A DNA stretch of 42,913 nt from Verrucomicrobiaceae bacterium UBA2429. Lineage in GTDB: Bacteria; Verrucomicrobiota; Verrucomicrobiia; Verrucomicrobiales; Verrucomicrobiaceae. The position numbers and the translations under genes were made by a program. The stretch covers positions 622-43,534 of the forward strand of contig DDQZ01000084.1 in the NCBI GenBank assembly GCA_002343505.1. Reading direction: 5' to 3'. Below are positions 16,201 through 25,835 of the stretch, in pieces; the first letter of the stretch is position 1, and every line of letters begins with the position of its first letter. Under the pieces are notes generated by a model. It had not been told where the DNA came from and ran no database searches. It was given only the letters and a program-made list of their open reading frames with translations.

Positions 16201-18438
16201 GATGTCCTTCACGCGCACGGTTCCCGCGTCCGTGCCGTTGCTGGTCCACAATTCACGCCCGCCCTGGGATTCGTTGCGTGCCGAGAAATAGAGCCTTTCC
16301 GAAGCTCCCGAACCCATCACCGCCATGGATTCATTCTCCTCGTTGATGCTCGAAAGCCCGCCGGGAGCAATGTCCTTTACCAGGGTTACCGTCGTGCCTG
16401 TGCCGTTGATTTTCATCAGCTCGCGTCCCACGCCATCGCTGCCGGCGAAGAAATAGACCTCGTTTTTGAATCGAGTGAACTGCCTGGGGAAGGATCCCTC
16501 AGGACCGGTGACGAGGTCAGCCACCTGGACCGTGCCCGCTTCGGTGCCATTGCTCCTCCACAACTCGCGTCCGGTGGTGCCAAATCCGGAGCCATCCTCC
16601 GCAGTAAAGAGCAAGAGTCCGTTCAGATCGAAAAGATTCTCAGGGTTTGACGGCCCGGTGGGATTGATTTCCTTGACCTGGAAAACCGCCGGGTTGGCGG
16701 TGGGATCATAAATCCAGAGCTCGCGGTTCGCATTCGCGTTCTCGGCGCTTAAGAACACGTTCGGCCCGCACGGGGTGATCCAAAGGGGATCGGAACTGTT
16801 GGGCGTGGGCGGGAAACTGCCATCGTCTCCAGGGAAAATGTCAGCGAGGCGCATCGTGCCGGCATCCGAGCCGTCGCTTTTCCATAATTCCCTGCCGGCC
16901 ACGCCGTCATCCGCTGAAAAATAGACATCCGTGCCGGCCACGGCGAACTCCCCGGATGAGGATCCCCGGCTGCCCGAGCGGAAGTTAAAGACCATTTTCG
17001 TGCCGTTTGAATTGCCCGCTGGAGAGTTGGTCAGGTCCGTCTCCCATAGCTGGCTGTTGTTGAGAAGGAAGAACACCTTCGAGCCGAGCCGGGTCATGTG
17101 GCTGGCCGTGCTTTCAATGCCCAGGCTTTTGATGCGAGTGACCGCGTTGGGCAGCGACGCGCCGGAGGCGCAGGTGTAGAGGCCGAGGTTGTTGGAGGAG
17201 TCAACCGCGGTGAACAGCAGGGTGGTGTTGTTGAAATTGACGAAATTCCCCGGATTCGAACCGCCCGTGCCGGCCACAATGTCCACGACTCGGGCGGAGT
17301 TTTCATTGCCGGTGCGGCCGTTGGTGGCGTGCAGCTCCACTCCCGAACCATCATCCGCCGTGAAGAAAAGATTGCTGCCCACCACCATGAGTTGGCTGGG
17401 ATTCGAGCTGTCGCCGCCGACAAAAATGTCCTTGAGCTGTTCCGGGGTGTTCAGAGGGTTTCCGTCACTGCGCCACAGTTCGACACCAGAGATCGCCCCG
17501 TCGGTGGCGCTGTAATAAAGGTAGGTGCCAGCCTGCTGACCCGTGATCGTCATCACCGTCATGTGCGCGGGTTCCGAGCTGCTTGGTCCGGGGAAAAGGT
17601 CAAAAACCTCCTGGGTTCCGCCCGCTGTGCCGTCGGTGCGCCAGAGTTCCACCCCGTTGCCCGAAAAGGCCGAGAAGTAAGTCAGCCCGTTCATGTTCAC
17701 ATATTGCGGCGCGATTCGGCCGAATTGCTGGAACAAGGGTTCTGACACGCCAAGTCTTTCCACACCCGTGCCCGCAGGGTTGAGCCTGTAAAGACCGACA
17801 TCATTCTGGCCGTCTGTCGCAGTGAAATACAAAATCGCCGAAGGGCCTGTCCCGGAGACATAAAAATGGTCTATGGCCGAGTCGCCTCCTCCGGGGCGTA
17901 TGTCACTCACGAGCACGGTGCCGACGTCTGTGCCGTTTGACCTCCATAGCTCCAGACCGGCGGTGCCGCTGAATCCTTGGAAATAGAGCGTGCCGTTGAA
18001 ATTGAACAATTTCTCCGGTCCGTCTGAGCCAAAGAAACCCAGATCCTTGACCAGATTTGTCCCCGCAGCCATGCCGTTGCTCGCCCAGAGGTTGCGCTTG
18101 GGCGGAGAAGCGTCATTGGCGGCGGAAAAAAACATCTGAGTGCCGGCAGGAGTCAGATTGACCGGTGCGGAGCCGCCATTGCCCGGCACGATGTCCTTGA
18201 TGATGGCTGTTCCTCCCGGTGTCCCGTCACTTTTCCATACTTCCGAGCCGTGCAGGCTGTCCTGAACGGAAATGATCATTATCTCGCCGCTGCCAGGATT
18301 CACTTTGGCCAGGGAGGCGGCCTCGGTGGGTGCGGAAAGGCCCGTCGGGTTGATGTCCTTCAAGAGCACGGTGCCTTGTCCCCAGGCGCTGGAACTGATA
18401 AGAAGAATTCCAGCCGAAATTTTTTGGATTTTTTTCAT
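13261..18438 (-). CDS. Giant secreted ELWxxDGT-repeat protein (1725 aa)
   Basis: ATG 18438 starts MKKIQKISAGILLISSSAWG, a good signal peptide; a GTG at 18450 adds four residues and is less likely. Residues about 25-935 hold roughly 17 copies of a 50-60-residue ELWxxDGT repeat (for example GTELWRSNGTEAGTVLVRDI), several degenerate. Such repeats probably form a beta-propeller-like or beta-solenoid array. A choice-of-anchor-D/ASPM-SPD2-Hydin-like domain follows (about 945-1050), then two Ig-like domains (about 1054-1225), a putative Ig domain with LPAGLKVNPKTGKITGRP (about 1245-1310), and a C-terminal module from about 1326 (FPANLAGTYSG) to the end. That module resembles the end of the protein at 37420-41382. 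Role unknown; adhesion or surface display is an inference. Base composition appears less GC-rich than the neighbours. It is divergent from leuB. Confidence 0.9.
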   Translation of the reverse strand: MKKIQKISAGILLISSSAWGQGTVLLKDINPTGLSAPTEAASLAKVNPGSGEIMIISVQDSLHGSEVWKSDGTPGGTAIIKDIVPGNGGSAPVNLTPAGTQMFFSAANDASPPKRNLWASNGMAAGTNLVKDLGFFGSDGPEKLFNFNGTLYFQGFSGTAGLELWRSNGTDVGTVLVSDIRPGGGDSAIDHFYVSGTGPSAILYFTATDGQNDVGLYRLNPAGTGVERLGVSEPLFQQFGRIAPQYVNMNGLTYFSAFSGNGVELWRTDGTAGGTQEVFDLFPGPSSSEPAHMTVMTITGQQAGTYLYYSATDGAISGVELWRSDGNPLNTPEQLKDIFVGGDSSNPSQLMVVGSNLFFTADDGSGVELHATNGRTGNENSARVVDIVAGTGGSNPGNFVNFNNTTLLFTAVDSSNNLGLYTCASGASLPNAVTRIKSLGIESTASHMTRLGSKVFFLLNNSQLWETDLTNSPAGNSNGTKMVFNFRSGSRGSSSGEFAVAGTDVYFSADDGVAGRELWKSDGSDAGTMRLADIFPGDDGSFPPTPNSSDPLWITPCGPNVFLSAENANANRELWIYDPTANPAVFQVKEINPTGPSNPENLFDLNGLLLFTAEDGSGFGTTGRELWRSNGTEAGTVQVADLVTGPEGSFPRQFTRFKNEVYFFAGSDGVGRELMKINGTGTTVTLVKDIAPGGLSSINEENESMAVMGSGASERLYFSARNESQGGRELWTSNGTDAGTVRVKDINPTGDSLPRQITTVDKVVFFTATDGVNGTELWRSNGTEAGTVLVRDINAGAPGSDPQELTASGKLIFFTADNGLDGRELWTSNGTLAGTVMLTDFRNGGNRASSMGITGLKDVDGVLCFSADDGVNGRELWISDGTVAGTRMINDISGIPTASSPGGFTPFRGQLLYTAADTENGDEPRIAFIGSDIRVEQPAANQLTHNGPAVDFGVADVAAKESTMLIFTIRNAGLNTLRDIKPVLGGINAGEFSLLSTPKPASSLAQNATTTFGVKFTPKEGGPRVAQVSIISNDGDENPFIVNVTGTGVKDPTITDHPDSLMRNVGEAAAFDAMAASSSVALTNADYQWRRNNGAIKGALGTGFNIPAVTLKEAGAYTVAVKVGKILGISNPAQLGVVQANTPPAVLVVGKTKSATMKVSAAGNGLTYQWFLGAVPVANTADGRVKGAQTPTLVIGNLDEPDSGLYSCQVTGPGGMRAGGHTELKVFTEKPVLDDPQNMPDGIIGGSYGFPMAGFDIKVDPAPEKAPTTYTAANLPAGLKVNPKTGKITGRPTKAFPAGRDVTLGAANTQKADPVVETIIIKDFPANLAGTYSGTVDPDPALNDGLGGRIDVTISATGALTGTLTLGAERIPLKGGIEVDAAEVLPPNYTVTLKRKNGTNVTLAFDMIIDNIVTTQRLLTGNANGIPVNGWRHAVPAEAAAFQGYYTFGLELGDPGHPGQEHIPQGWSYGAFTVDKNGKWKIAGRTADGETITCAASVGFAGQMVVFQTLYKPLAGSLWGSLVIDPVDTNNAEDNSLSGDVNWVRPANTNTKTRAYQAGFGLPGTPEASPVPLEATGGIYVDPTKTKVLIMGLASPGTQTNLNLDFEQGDLPTSTQDPDQILGILDGNKIANPKPAGPTSTLIKKLAAKTGLFDGTFRLTDPDQRTGATGNLTRDAVFHGILIRDDVEMKTYGVGHFLLEKRPQDGEVPKKTVPVLGGWFELREN

Positions 18439-18617
18439 GATTGTAATCACAGAGTATTGACAGCAACGAACGAAGGCAATCCTATTTTCAAAAGCCGGGT
18501 TTGACCGCCCATGACTCTGCCTCCTTGCAAGTTTGGACCATTCCCCTGCCGGAAATGCTCAACCGCCGTCTCCGCGCTTGCCCCTGCGGCGTTCCGCGTC
18601 CATGAAAGCGGCCCTTT

Positions 18618-19724
18618 ATGAGCCGCACTCACAAATTCGCAGTTCTCCCCGGAGATGGCATTGGCCCAGAGGTCATGGCCCAGGCCCTCCTCGTCCTCGA
18701 CAGCATCGCCGCCAAATCCGGCATTCATTTTGAATACAACCCCCAGCTTGTCGGCGGTGCCGCCATTGATGCTGCCGGCAAAGCCCTCCCGGCTGAGACC
18801 ATCGCCGCCTGCGAGGCCAGCGATGCCATCCTTTTTGGCTCCGTCGGCGGCCCGAAATGGGAGCACCTGCCGCCCAACGAGCAGCCGGAACGCGGCGCCC
18901 TGCTGCCACTGCGCAAGCATTTTGGCCTCTTCGCCAACCTCCGACCCGGCATTTGCTACCCCGCTCTCACAGCTTCCAGCCCCGTGCGGCCTGACCTCGT
19001 TGAGGGTGGCTTTGACGTGCTCTGCGTGCGCGAGCTCACTGGCGGCCTCTATTTCGGCCAGCCGAAAAGCCGCGACACCCTGCCCGATGGCGACATCCAG
19101 GTCATTGACACCATGGTTTACAAAAAGAGCGAGATCGTCCGCATCGCCCACGTCGCCTTCAAAGCCGCGCAACTCCGCGGCAAGCACGTCACCAGCGTGG
19201 ACAAGGCCAACGTGCTCACCAACTCCGTCCTGTGGCGTGAGACGATGATCGAAGTCGCCAAAGAATACACTGATGTCACCCTGGCCCATCTTTATGTGGA
19301 CAATGCCGCCATGCAGCTCATCAAGGCCCCGCGCAGCTTCGATGTCCTCGTGACCGAAAACTTGTTTGGTGACATCCTCAGCGATGAGATGGCCATGATC
19401 GCCGGCAGCCTCGGCATGCTCGCCAGCGCCAGCCTGGGCCAGCCGAAAGGCGACGGGCTTTACTTCGGCCTCTTCGAGCCCAGCGGCGGCACCGCGCCCG
19501 ACATCGCCGGCAAAGGCATCGCCAACCCCATCGCGCAAATCCTCTCCGCCGCCCTCCTGCTGCGTTTCTCGCTCGGCCTGGAAAACGAGGCGCTCGCCAT
19601 CGAAAACGCCGTTAAAAATGTCATCGGCGACGGTCTGCGCACCGGCGACATTTTCACCAGCGCACCCGGCACCCGCCTCGTCAACACTGCGGAAATGGGC
19701 GCCGCCATCGTCGCCGCGCTTTGA
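18618..19724 (+). CDS. leuB: 3-Isopropylmalate dehydrogenase
   Basis: A 368-residue LeuB, near-standard length. It opens [20 protein letters not shown] and has the beta-decarboxylating dehydrogenase signatures [22 protein letters not shown] and the NAD-binding/metal region [20 protein letters not shown]. It oxidises and decarboxylates 3-isopropylmalate in leucine synthesis, using NAD and a divalent metal. No other leu gene is adjacent, so it appears to be a stand-alone transcription unit. The 179-base gap to the divergent ELWxxDGT gene must hold both promoters; no T-box or leader peptide was recognised. Confidence 0.96.
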   Translation: MSRTHKFAVLPGDGIGPEVMAQALLVLDSIAAKSGIHFEYNPQLVGGAAIDAAGKALPAETIAACEASDAILFGSVGGPKWEHLPPNEQPERGALLPLRKHFGLFANLRPGICYPALTASSPVRPDLVEGGFDVLCVRELTGGLYFGQPKSRDTLPDGDIQVIDTMVYKKSEIVRIAHVAFKAAQLRGKHVTSVDKANVLTNSVLWRETMIEVAKEYTDVTLAHLYVDNAAMQLIKAPRSFDVLVTENLFGDILSDEMAMIAGSLGMLASASLGQPKGDGLYFGLFEPSGGTAPDIAGKGIANPIAQILSAALLLRFSLGLENEALAIENAVKNVIGDGLRTGDIFTSAPGTRLVNTAEMGAAIVAAL

Positions 19725-19792
19725 CCTTTCCGCCGTAGTGCCCTTTAAAAAATCAAATTTCGAAACGCCGCCTCTGGCGATAGTCTTCCGCG

Positions 19793-20494
19793 ATGACTCG
19801 GACACTGGTTCTCCTCAGCGGCGGCATGGACTCCACCGCCGCTCTCCACTGGGCGCGCCGGGAGCATGAGGTGGCGGGTGCGGTGAGCTTTGATTACGGA
19901 TCGAAGCATAATGCGCGCGAAATCGAACTCGCGCGCTGGCAGTGCGAGAAGCTCGGCGTGCCGCATGACGTGCTTGCGCTGCCTTTCATCAACGAGCACT
20001 TCAACTCCGACCTGCTGCTCAGCGGCGGCAACATCCCGGAGGGCCACTACGCGGATGAGAACATGCGCCGCACTGTGGTGCCTTTCCGCAACGGCATCAT
20101 GCTCGCCATCGCCTGCGGCCTGGCGGAGAGCCGGGGCGCGCGGGCGCTGGTCATCGCCGCGCACGCGGGGGACCACGCCATCTATCCCGACTGCAGGGAA
20201 GAGTTCATGCAGGCCATCGCCGCCGCCATGCGAGCGGGCACTTATGCGGGCATCGAGCTGCTGCGCCCTTTCATTCAACTGGACAAGGCGGCCATCGCGC
20301 GGCTCGGGCATGACCTGGGCGTGGACTTCGGCATGACCTGGAGCTGCTACAAAGGCGGGGGCATTCATTGCGGCGTCTGCGGCACCTGCGTCGAGCGTCG
20401 AGAGGCCTTCCTCAAGGCCGGCCTGCCCGATCCCACGCGGTACCTGGATGAGGGTGCCCTGCCCGCGCCGGCGGCATTGCCGCCTTCAAGCTGA
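19793..20494 (+). CDS. queC: 7-Cyano-7-deazaguanine synthase
   Basis: A 233-residue QueC. The PP-loop ATP-binding motif SGGMDS is at residues 9-14, and four cysteines form the zinc site (Cys185, 193, 196, 199 in SCYKGGGIHCGVCGTC). It converts 7-carboxy-7-deazaguanine to preQ0 with ATP and ammonia, an intermediate for queuosine in tRNA. No other que gene is present. I looked for a preQ1 riboswitch in the 68-base gap after leuB: a TTTAAAAAATCAAA tract is there but no matching stem, so none is called. Confidence 0.95.
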   Translation: MTRTLVLLSGGMDSTAALHWARREHEVAGAVSFDYGSKHNAREIELARWQCEKLGVPHDVLALPFINEHFNSDLLLSGGNIPEGHYADENMRRTVVPFRNGIMLAIACGLAESRGARALVIAAHAGDHAIYPDCREEFMQAIAAAMRAGTYAGIELLRPFIQLDKAAIARLGHDLGVDFGMTWSCYKGGGIHCGVCGTCVERREAFLKAGLPDPTRYLDEGALPAPAALPPSS

Positions 20495-20665
20495 AGCTGT
20501 TTCACCCAGGGTGGGCCTGCCTTGACAGGGGTGGAACATCAAACATGGCAGCCGCTTGAACTGGAACCGCTCTTTCGATCTTGCCAGCCAGGCCATCCCC
20601 TCGTAGTCAGCCTGGAAAGAAGCCCGTCCCGCTGTTCGTCTCCCATTCCCCCATTTTCGCCCCCC

Positions 20666-21667
<1,002 letters not shown>

Positions 21668-21721
21668 GGACGGGGTTCTTGGTTCTTCGCCCTTGGTTAT
21701 TGGTTTCCATTTCCGCCCGCC

Positions 21722-22615
21722 GTGGCCTCTCTCTCTGACATCCTTCACGCCGAAGACATCACGAGCCTGCAAAATCTGCAGCTCTTTGCCCGCACCGTGG
21801 TCGAGGGCTTCACCACAGGGCACCACGCCTCCCCGCACAAGGGCTTCAGCGTCGAGTTCCGCCAGCACAGGCCTTATGTGCAGGGGGATGACATCCGCCG
21901 GCTGGACTGGAAGATCTTCGGCCGCGCCGACCGCTTTTACATCCGCGAATACGACGAGGAGACCAACCTGCGCGCCACCCTCGTGCTCGACGCCAGCGGC
22001 AGCATGGGCTACCGCGGGCAGAAAGGCGTGTTGAAGTTCGACTACGCGCGCAAGCTGGCCGCCGCCATGGCCTACCTGCTCATGAGCCAGCAGGACGCCG
22101 TGGGCCTCGTCACCTTCGACAGCAGGGTGCGCGAGTTCATCCCGAACCGCACCCGCATCACCCACCTGCACCACCTGCTGGAGACGCTGGTGAAAACCGA
22201 GCCCGGCGAGGAGACCGGCCTCGCCCCTGTGCTGGAATCCCTGGCCCAGCGACTGAAGCGCCGCGGCCTCGTCATCCTCATCAGCGATTTTTTCGACGAC
22301 GCGGACGCCATCTTGAAAGCCATCGGCGTGCTGCGCAAAAAGGGCCATGAGATCATCGCCATGCAGCTATGGGACCGGGATGAGATCGAGTTCCCCTTCG
22401 GCCAGTGGTCGCGTTTTGAGAATCTGGAGCAGGACGAGGACTTCCTCATGCTCGACCCCGCCGCCGTGAGGCTGCGCTACCTCGAAGTGCGGCGCGCCTT
22501 TGAGGAGCAGCTCAAGGACGGCTTCCGCAAGCACCAGGTGGACCACCTCTCCCTGCCCACCGACGAATCCCACGCCGCCGCGCTGCGCGCTTATCTCGCG
22601 CTGCGGATGCGGTGA
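21722..22615 (+). CDS. DUF58 protein with VWA-like domain, MoxR partner
   Basis: A 297-residue DUF58 protein starting at GTG 21722. It shows the hallmark segment RPYVQGDDIRRLDWKIFGR and the metal-site-like LDASGSMG of a von Willebrand A fold, with LVILISDFFDD as the later VWA strand. DUF58 proteins are encoded beside moxR and are presumed to be its client-binding or scaffold partner. The protein has no obvious N-terminal membrane helices, so it may be cytoplasmic. It likely shares a transcript with the MoxR gene. Confidence 0.9.
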   Translation: MASLSDILHAEDITSLQNLQLFARTVVEGFTTGHHASPHKGFSVEFRQHRPYVQGDDIRRLDWKIFGRADRFYIREYDEETNLRATLVLDASGSMGYRGQKGVLKFDYARKLAAAMAYLLMSQQDAVGLVTFDSRVREFIPNRTRITHLHHLLETLVKTEPGEETGLAPVLESLAQRLKRRGLVILISDFFDDADAILKAIGVLRKKGHEIIAMQLWDRDEIEFPFGQWSRFENLEQDEDFLMLDPAAVRLRYLEVRRAFEEQLKDGFRKHQVDHLSLPTDESHAAALRAYLALRMR

Positions 22616-22673
22616 CGCTCCGGGATCACGCGCGCGGTTGCCGCGCGGCGTATTTGCTGCTCCTAGTCGCGGC

Positions 22674-23459
22674 ATGTCCCAACCACCCCGCCCCTGGATC
22701 ATTGCCGAGACGAACTGGAAACAGGTGAAAGCCGAGCGTTACGAAGTGGCCGTCCTGCCCTGGGGCGCCACCGAGGCGCACAACTGGCATCTGCCCTACG
22801 CCACAGACAGCTTGCAAAACGAGGCCATCTGCGCTGAGGCAGGCCGCCTCGCCTGGGAGGCTGGGGCGCGCGCCGCCATCCTGCCGAACATCCCCTTCGG
22901 CGTGCAGACCGGGCAGCTCGACATTCCCTTTTGCATCAACATGAACCCCTCCACCCAGGCCGCCGTTCTGGAGGATGTGATCATCTCGCTTGAAGGCGTC
23001 GGCGTGCCTAAGCTCGTCGTCTTCAACGGCCACGGCGGCAACGACTTCCGCCAGATCTTGCGCGAGTTGCAGGCGCGCCATCCGCGCGTTTTTCTCTCCC
23101 TGGTGAACTGGTTTCAAATTCCCGGAGCAGGAGACATCTTCACCATCCTCGGCGACCACGCCGACGAGCGCGAGACCAGCCTCATGCTCCATCTGCACCC
23201 CACTCTCGTGCTGTCCAAAGAAAACTGGGGACCAGGCACGGAAAATCCCTGGAAGTTAAAAGCCATGCGCGAGCGCTGGGCCTGGGCGCAGCGCGCCTGG
23301 ACGCAGGCCACAAATGACACCGGCGTCGGCGATCCACAGCACTCCACGGCGGAAAAAGGCCGTTTATACTTTGAGCTGCTCGCCGGGAAATTCGCCGCGC
23401 ATCTCGTCGAACTCGCCGCCGCGGACACCGGCGCGCTTTATGACCCAACGCCGGTCTGA
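22674..23459 (+). CDS. Creatininase-family amidohydrolase
   Basis: A 261-residue protein of the creatininase/FAPy-deformylase family. Metal ligands are recognisable: Glu34 and His36 in GATEAHNWHLP, Asp45, His120 in FNGHGGN, and Glu167 in HADERETS. These enzymes use two divalent metals to open cyclic amides or deformylate. Most relatives read E-Q-H-G-P-H-L-P where this reads E-A-H-N-W-H-L-P, so the exact substrate cannot be named. The chosen ATG 22674 excludes 58 upstream residues that overlap the DUF58 gene in another frame. It follows DUF58 by 58 bases, perhaps on the same transcript. Confidence 0.88.
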   Translation: MSQPPRPWIIAETNWKQVKAERYEVAVLPWGATEAHNWHLPYATDSLQNEAICAEAGRLAWEAGARAAILPNIPFGVQTGQLDIPFCINMNPSTQAAVLEDVIISLEGVGVPKLVVFNGHGGNDFRQILRELQARHPRVFLSLVNWFQIPGAGDIFTILGDHADERETSLMLHLHPTLVLSKENWGPGTENPWKLKAMRERWAWAQRAWTQATNDTGVGDPQHSTAEKGRLYFELLAGKFAAHLVELAAADTGALYDPTPV

Positions 23460-23518
23460 CAGCTTCCGCGTGGCTGGAAAATAACCCGCGCCCTCAAGAC
23501 AGGGACATCCCTTGCTCA

Positions 23519-23563
23519 TCACGGCAGTTTCCGTTGGTGGGAAGGATGACATGGCTGCCGTGA
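23519..23563 (+). promoter_or_regulatory. Hairpin leader upstream of the TonB-receptor gene
   Basis: TCACGGCAG (23519-23527) pairs perfectly with CTGCCGTGA (23555-23563), a 9-bp stem enclosing 27 bases that can form an inner TTCC/GGAA stem. It ends 30 bases before the receptor's ATG. This could be a leader RNA structure or protein operator controlling uptake, but it matches no riboswitch class I know (no cobalamin or TPP core was recognised). It could also be chance. Confidence 0.35.
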
Positions 23564-23593
23564 CGTGAAAAGTGGCGCCGCATCACACCAGCC

Positions 23594-25741
23594 ATGCTTG
23601 ATCGAATCCTTTCCTGCCTCTTCCTCCTTCCAATCCTGGCCGGCGCCGCCGAGCTCGCGGCATCCGCGCCAGCCGCCGAAGATGAGGGACGGGAACCCGC
23701 GTCAGCGAACACGCAGTTCCCCCCCGTCGTCGTCACCGCCACGCGCGATGGCATCGAAGCGCTCAAGGCCCCGAACCAGGTCCGCACGCTCGACTCCCGC
23801 GAGATGCTGGAGCGCCAGGCGCGCACAGTCACCGAAGCTTTGCGGGAAACACCCGGCGTGAATGTGCAAAAGACCTCCAACGCCCAGGGTTCGCCCTTCA
23901 TCCGCGGCTTCACAGGCTTCCGGAATCTGGCGCTCATTGACGGCATCCGCTTCAACAACTCCACCTTCCGCGAGGGGCCTAACCAGTATTGGAACACCAT
24001 TGACTCCTATGCCATAGACCATATTGAGCTTGTACCCGGCCAGGGTTCCGTGCTTTACGGCAGCGACTCCATCGGCGGCACGATCAATCTTTTCACCAAA
24101 GGGCCGGGCTTTCGCGATGAGGAGTCCGGTTTCTTTTTCCACGGCCTCAGTTCCTACCGCGCCGCCACCGCCGAGCGCAGCCACATCGGCAGGCAGGAGC
24201 TGCGCTTCGGCGAAGGCGGGCGCTGGGGCCTGCACCTCGGCGCCAGTTTGAAATCCTTCGGCGATGTGCGCGGCGCGGGCGTCGGCATCCAGCCGAACAC
24301 AGGCTACGATGAGTGGGCCTATGACGCGCGGCTCGATCTCGCCCTCAGCGAGGACTGGACCCTCACCGCCGTGCACCAGCAGCTCCGCCAAAACGACGCC
24401 TGGCGCACCCACCAGACCACTTCCGGCATTGCGTGGCGCGGCACCACGGTCGGCACGGACTTGAAGCGCGCTTATGACCAGGAGCGCACCCTTTCCTACC
24501 TCCGCCTGGCGGGGGAAAATCTCGACTCCTTCGTGGACTCCGCCGCCTTCACCGTCTCCCTGCAAACGGCCGACGAATACGAGCACCGCATCCGCCGCCG
24601 CGCGGACAACCGCGTGGACCACACCCAGGTCGAGCTGGCCACCCTCGGGCTCGATCTCCAGTTCACCAGCGCCACCCCCGTCGGCCTCTTCACTTACGGC
24701 GTGGATTATTACCGGGACTGGGTCAGCAGCGGCTCCCAGCGCTACCGTCTCGACGGCAGCTTCCATTCCCGCGGCATCCAGGGGCCGGTGGGGGATGACG
24801 CCACCTACGACCTGCTCGGCCTTTACCTCCAGGACCAGGTGGACTTCGGCTCCCGCTTCCATCTCTTCGTCGGCGGCCGCCTCACCCATGCCGCCGCCAG
24901 CGTGGGCCGTTTCAATGACCCGGCCACGGCCAAAGCCGTGGACTCCTACAGCGAGGACTGGCAAAACGCCTCCGGCAGCCTCCGCGTCGTCTATGACCTC
25001 GACGAGCAAGACCGCTTCCAGCTCTTCGGCGGCGTCTCCCAGGGCTTCCGCGCGCCGAATCTCTCCGACCTCTCCCGGCTCGACATCGCCCGCAGCGGCG
25101 AGCGCGAAATCCCATCCACGGGCCTCGATCCCGAGAAGTTCGTCAATTTCGAAATCGGCCTGAAAGCGGAGACGGAGTCCATCAGCGCCGGCCTCAGCTA
25201 CTTTCACACCCTCATTGACGACATGATCGTCCGCCGCCCGGTCGGTGGTGGCGACGTGCTCAAAGACAACAGCGGCACCGGCTTTGTCCAGGGCATCGAG
25301 GTCAACGGCGAATGGCGGCTCGATCCGCACTGGACACTCTTTGGCCACCTGACCTGGACCGAGGGCCGCGTGGATCAATACCCGCGCACCAACAGCACCC
25401 ACCAGCGCGCCGAGCCGCTCAGCCGTGTCGTCCCCCTCATGGGCCGCGCCGGCATCCGCTGGCAGAGCGCGGACCGCCGCCTCTGGAGCGAACTCCTCTG
25501 CCTGGCCCACAGCCGCTTCGAGCGCATGAACACAGGCGACCGGCGCGACACCCAGCGCATCCCGCCGGAGGGCAATCCAGGATTTGAAAACCTCATCCTC
25601 CGTGGTGGCTGGCTCGTCACGAACAATCTGGAACTCAACGTGGCTTTGGAAAACCTGCTCGACCAGGAATATCGTCACACCGGCTCCGGCAGCAACGAAC
25701 CCGGCTTCGGCGCCGTTCTCGGCGCCACCTTCCGCTTCTAA
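23594..25741 (+). CDS. TonB-dependent outer-membrane receptor
   Basis: A 715-residue receptor with a signal peptide (to about residue 24), a TonB-box-like PPVVVTATRDG segment, a plug domain (about 45-165; ETPGVNVQKTSNAQGSPFIR, then GFTGFRNLALIDGIRFN, then GSVLYGSDSIGGTINL), and a beta-barrel ending in the usual aromatic residue (GATFRF). The plug resembles the hemoglobin/transferrin-type subfamily, so iron or heme uptake is a reasonable guess, but cobalamin or other ligands cannot be excluded. The loops carry no clear heme-binding motif. No ABC importer or TonB/ExbBD gene lies nearby. The structured leader at 23519-23563 may regulate it. Confidence 0.92.
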   Translation: MLDRILSCLFLLPILAGAAELAASAPAAEDEGREPASANTQFPPVVVTATRDGIEALKAPNQVRTLDSREMLERQARTVTEALRETPGVNVQKTSNAQGSPFIRGFTGFRNLALIDGIRFNNSTFREGPNQYWNTIDSYAIDHIELVPGQGSVLYGSDSIGGTINLFTKGPGFRDEESGFFFHGLSSYRAATAERSHIGRQELRFGEGGRWGLHLGASLKSFGDVRGAGVGIQPNTGYDEWAYDARLDLALSEDWTLTAVHQQLRQNDAWRTHQTTSGIAWRGTTVGTDLKRAYDQERTLSYLRLAGENLDSFVDSAAFTVSLQTADEYEHRIRRRADNRVDHTQVELATLGLDLQFTSATPVGLFTYGVDYYRDWVSSGSQRYRLDGSFHSRGIQGPVGDDATYDLLGLYLQDQVDFGSRFHLFVGGRLTHAAASVGRFNDPATAKAVDSYSEDWQNASGSLRVVYDLDEQDRFQLFGGVSQGFRAPNLSDLSRLDIARSGEREIPSTGLDPEKFVNFEIGLKAETESISAGLSYFHTLIDDMIVRRPVGGGDVLKDNSGTGFVQGIEVNGEWRLDPHWTLFGHLTWTEGRVDQYPRTNSTHQRAEPLSRVVPLMGRAGIRWQSADRRLWSELLCLAHSRFERMNTGDRRDTQRIPPEGNPGFENLILRGGWLVTNNLELNVALENLLDQEYRHTGSGSNEPGFGAVLGATFRF

Positions 25742-25835
25742 GCATCGTTCAGCAGCCCTTCGATGGGCTGGACATGCCAGGTCCGCCGGCACTGCCGTTT
25801 GCCCCTGCCATATCCCCGGCCATCTTTGCGGCCCC

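Noticed and set aside
19725..19792. Possible preQ1 riboswitch before queC
   Set aside because: An A-rich TTTAAAAAATCAAA tract is present, but no upstream segment forms the needed P1 stem with it.
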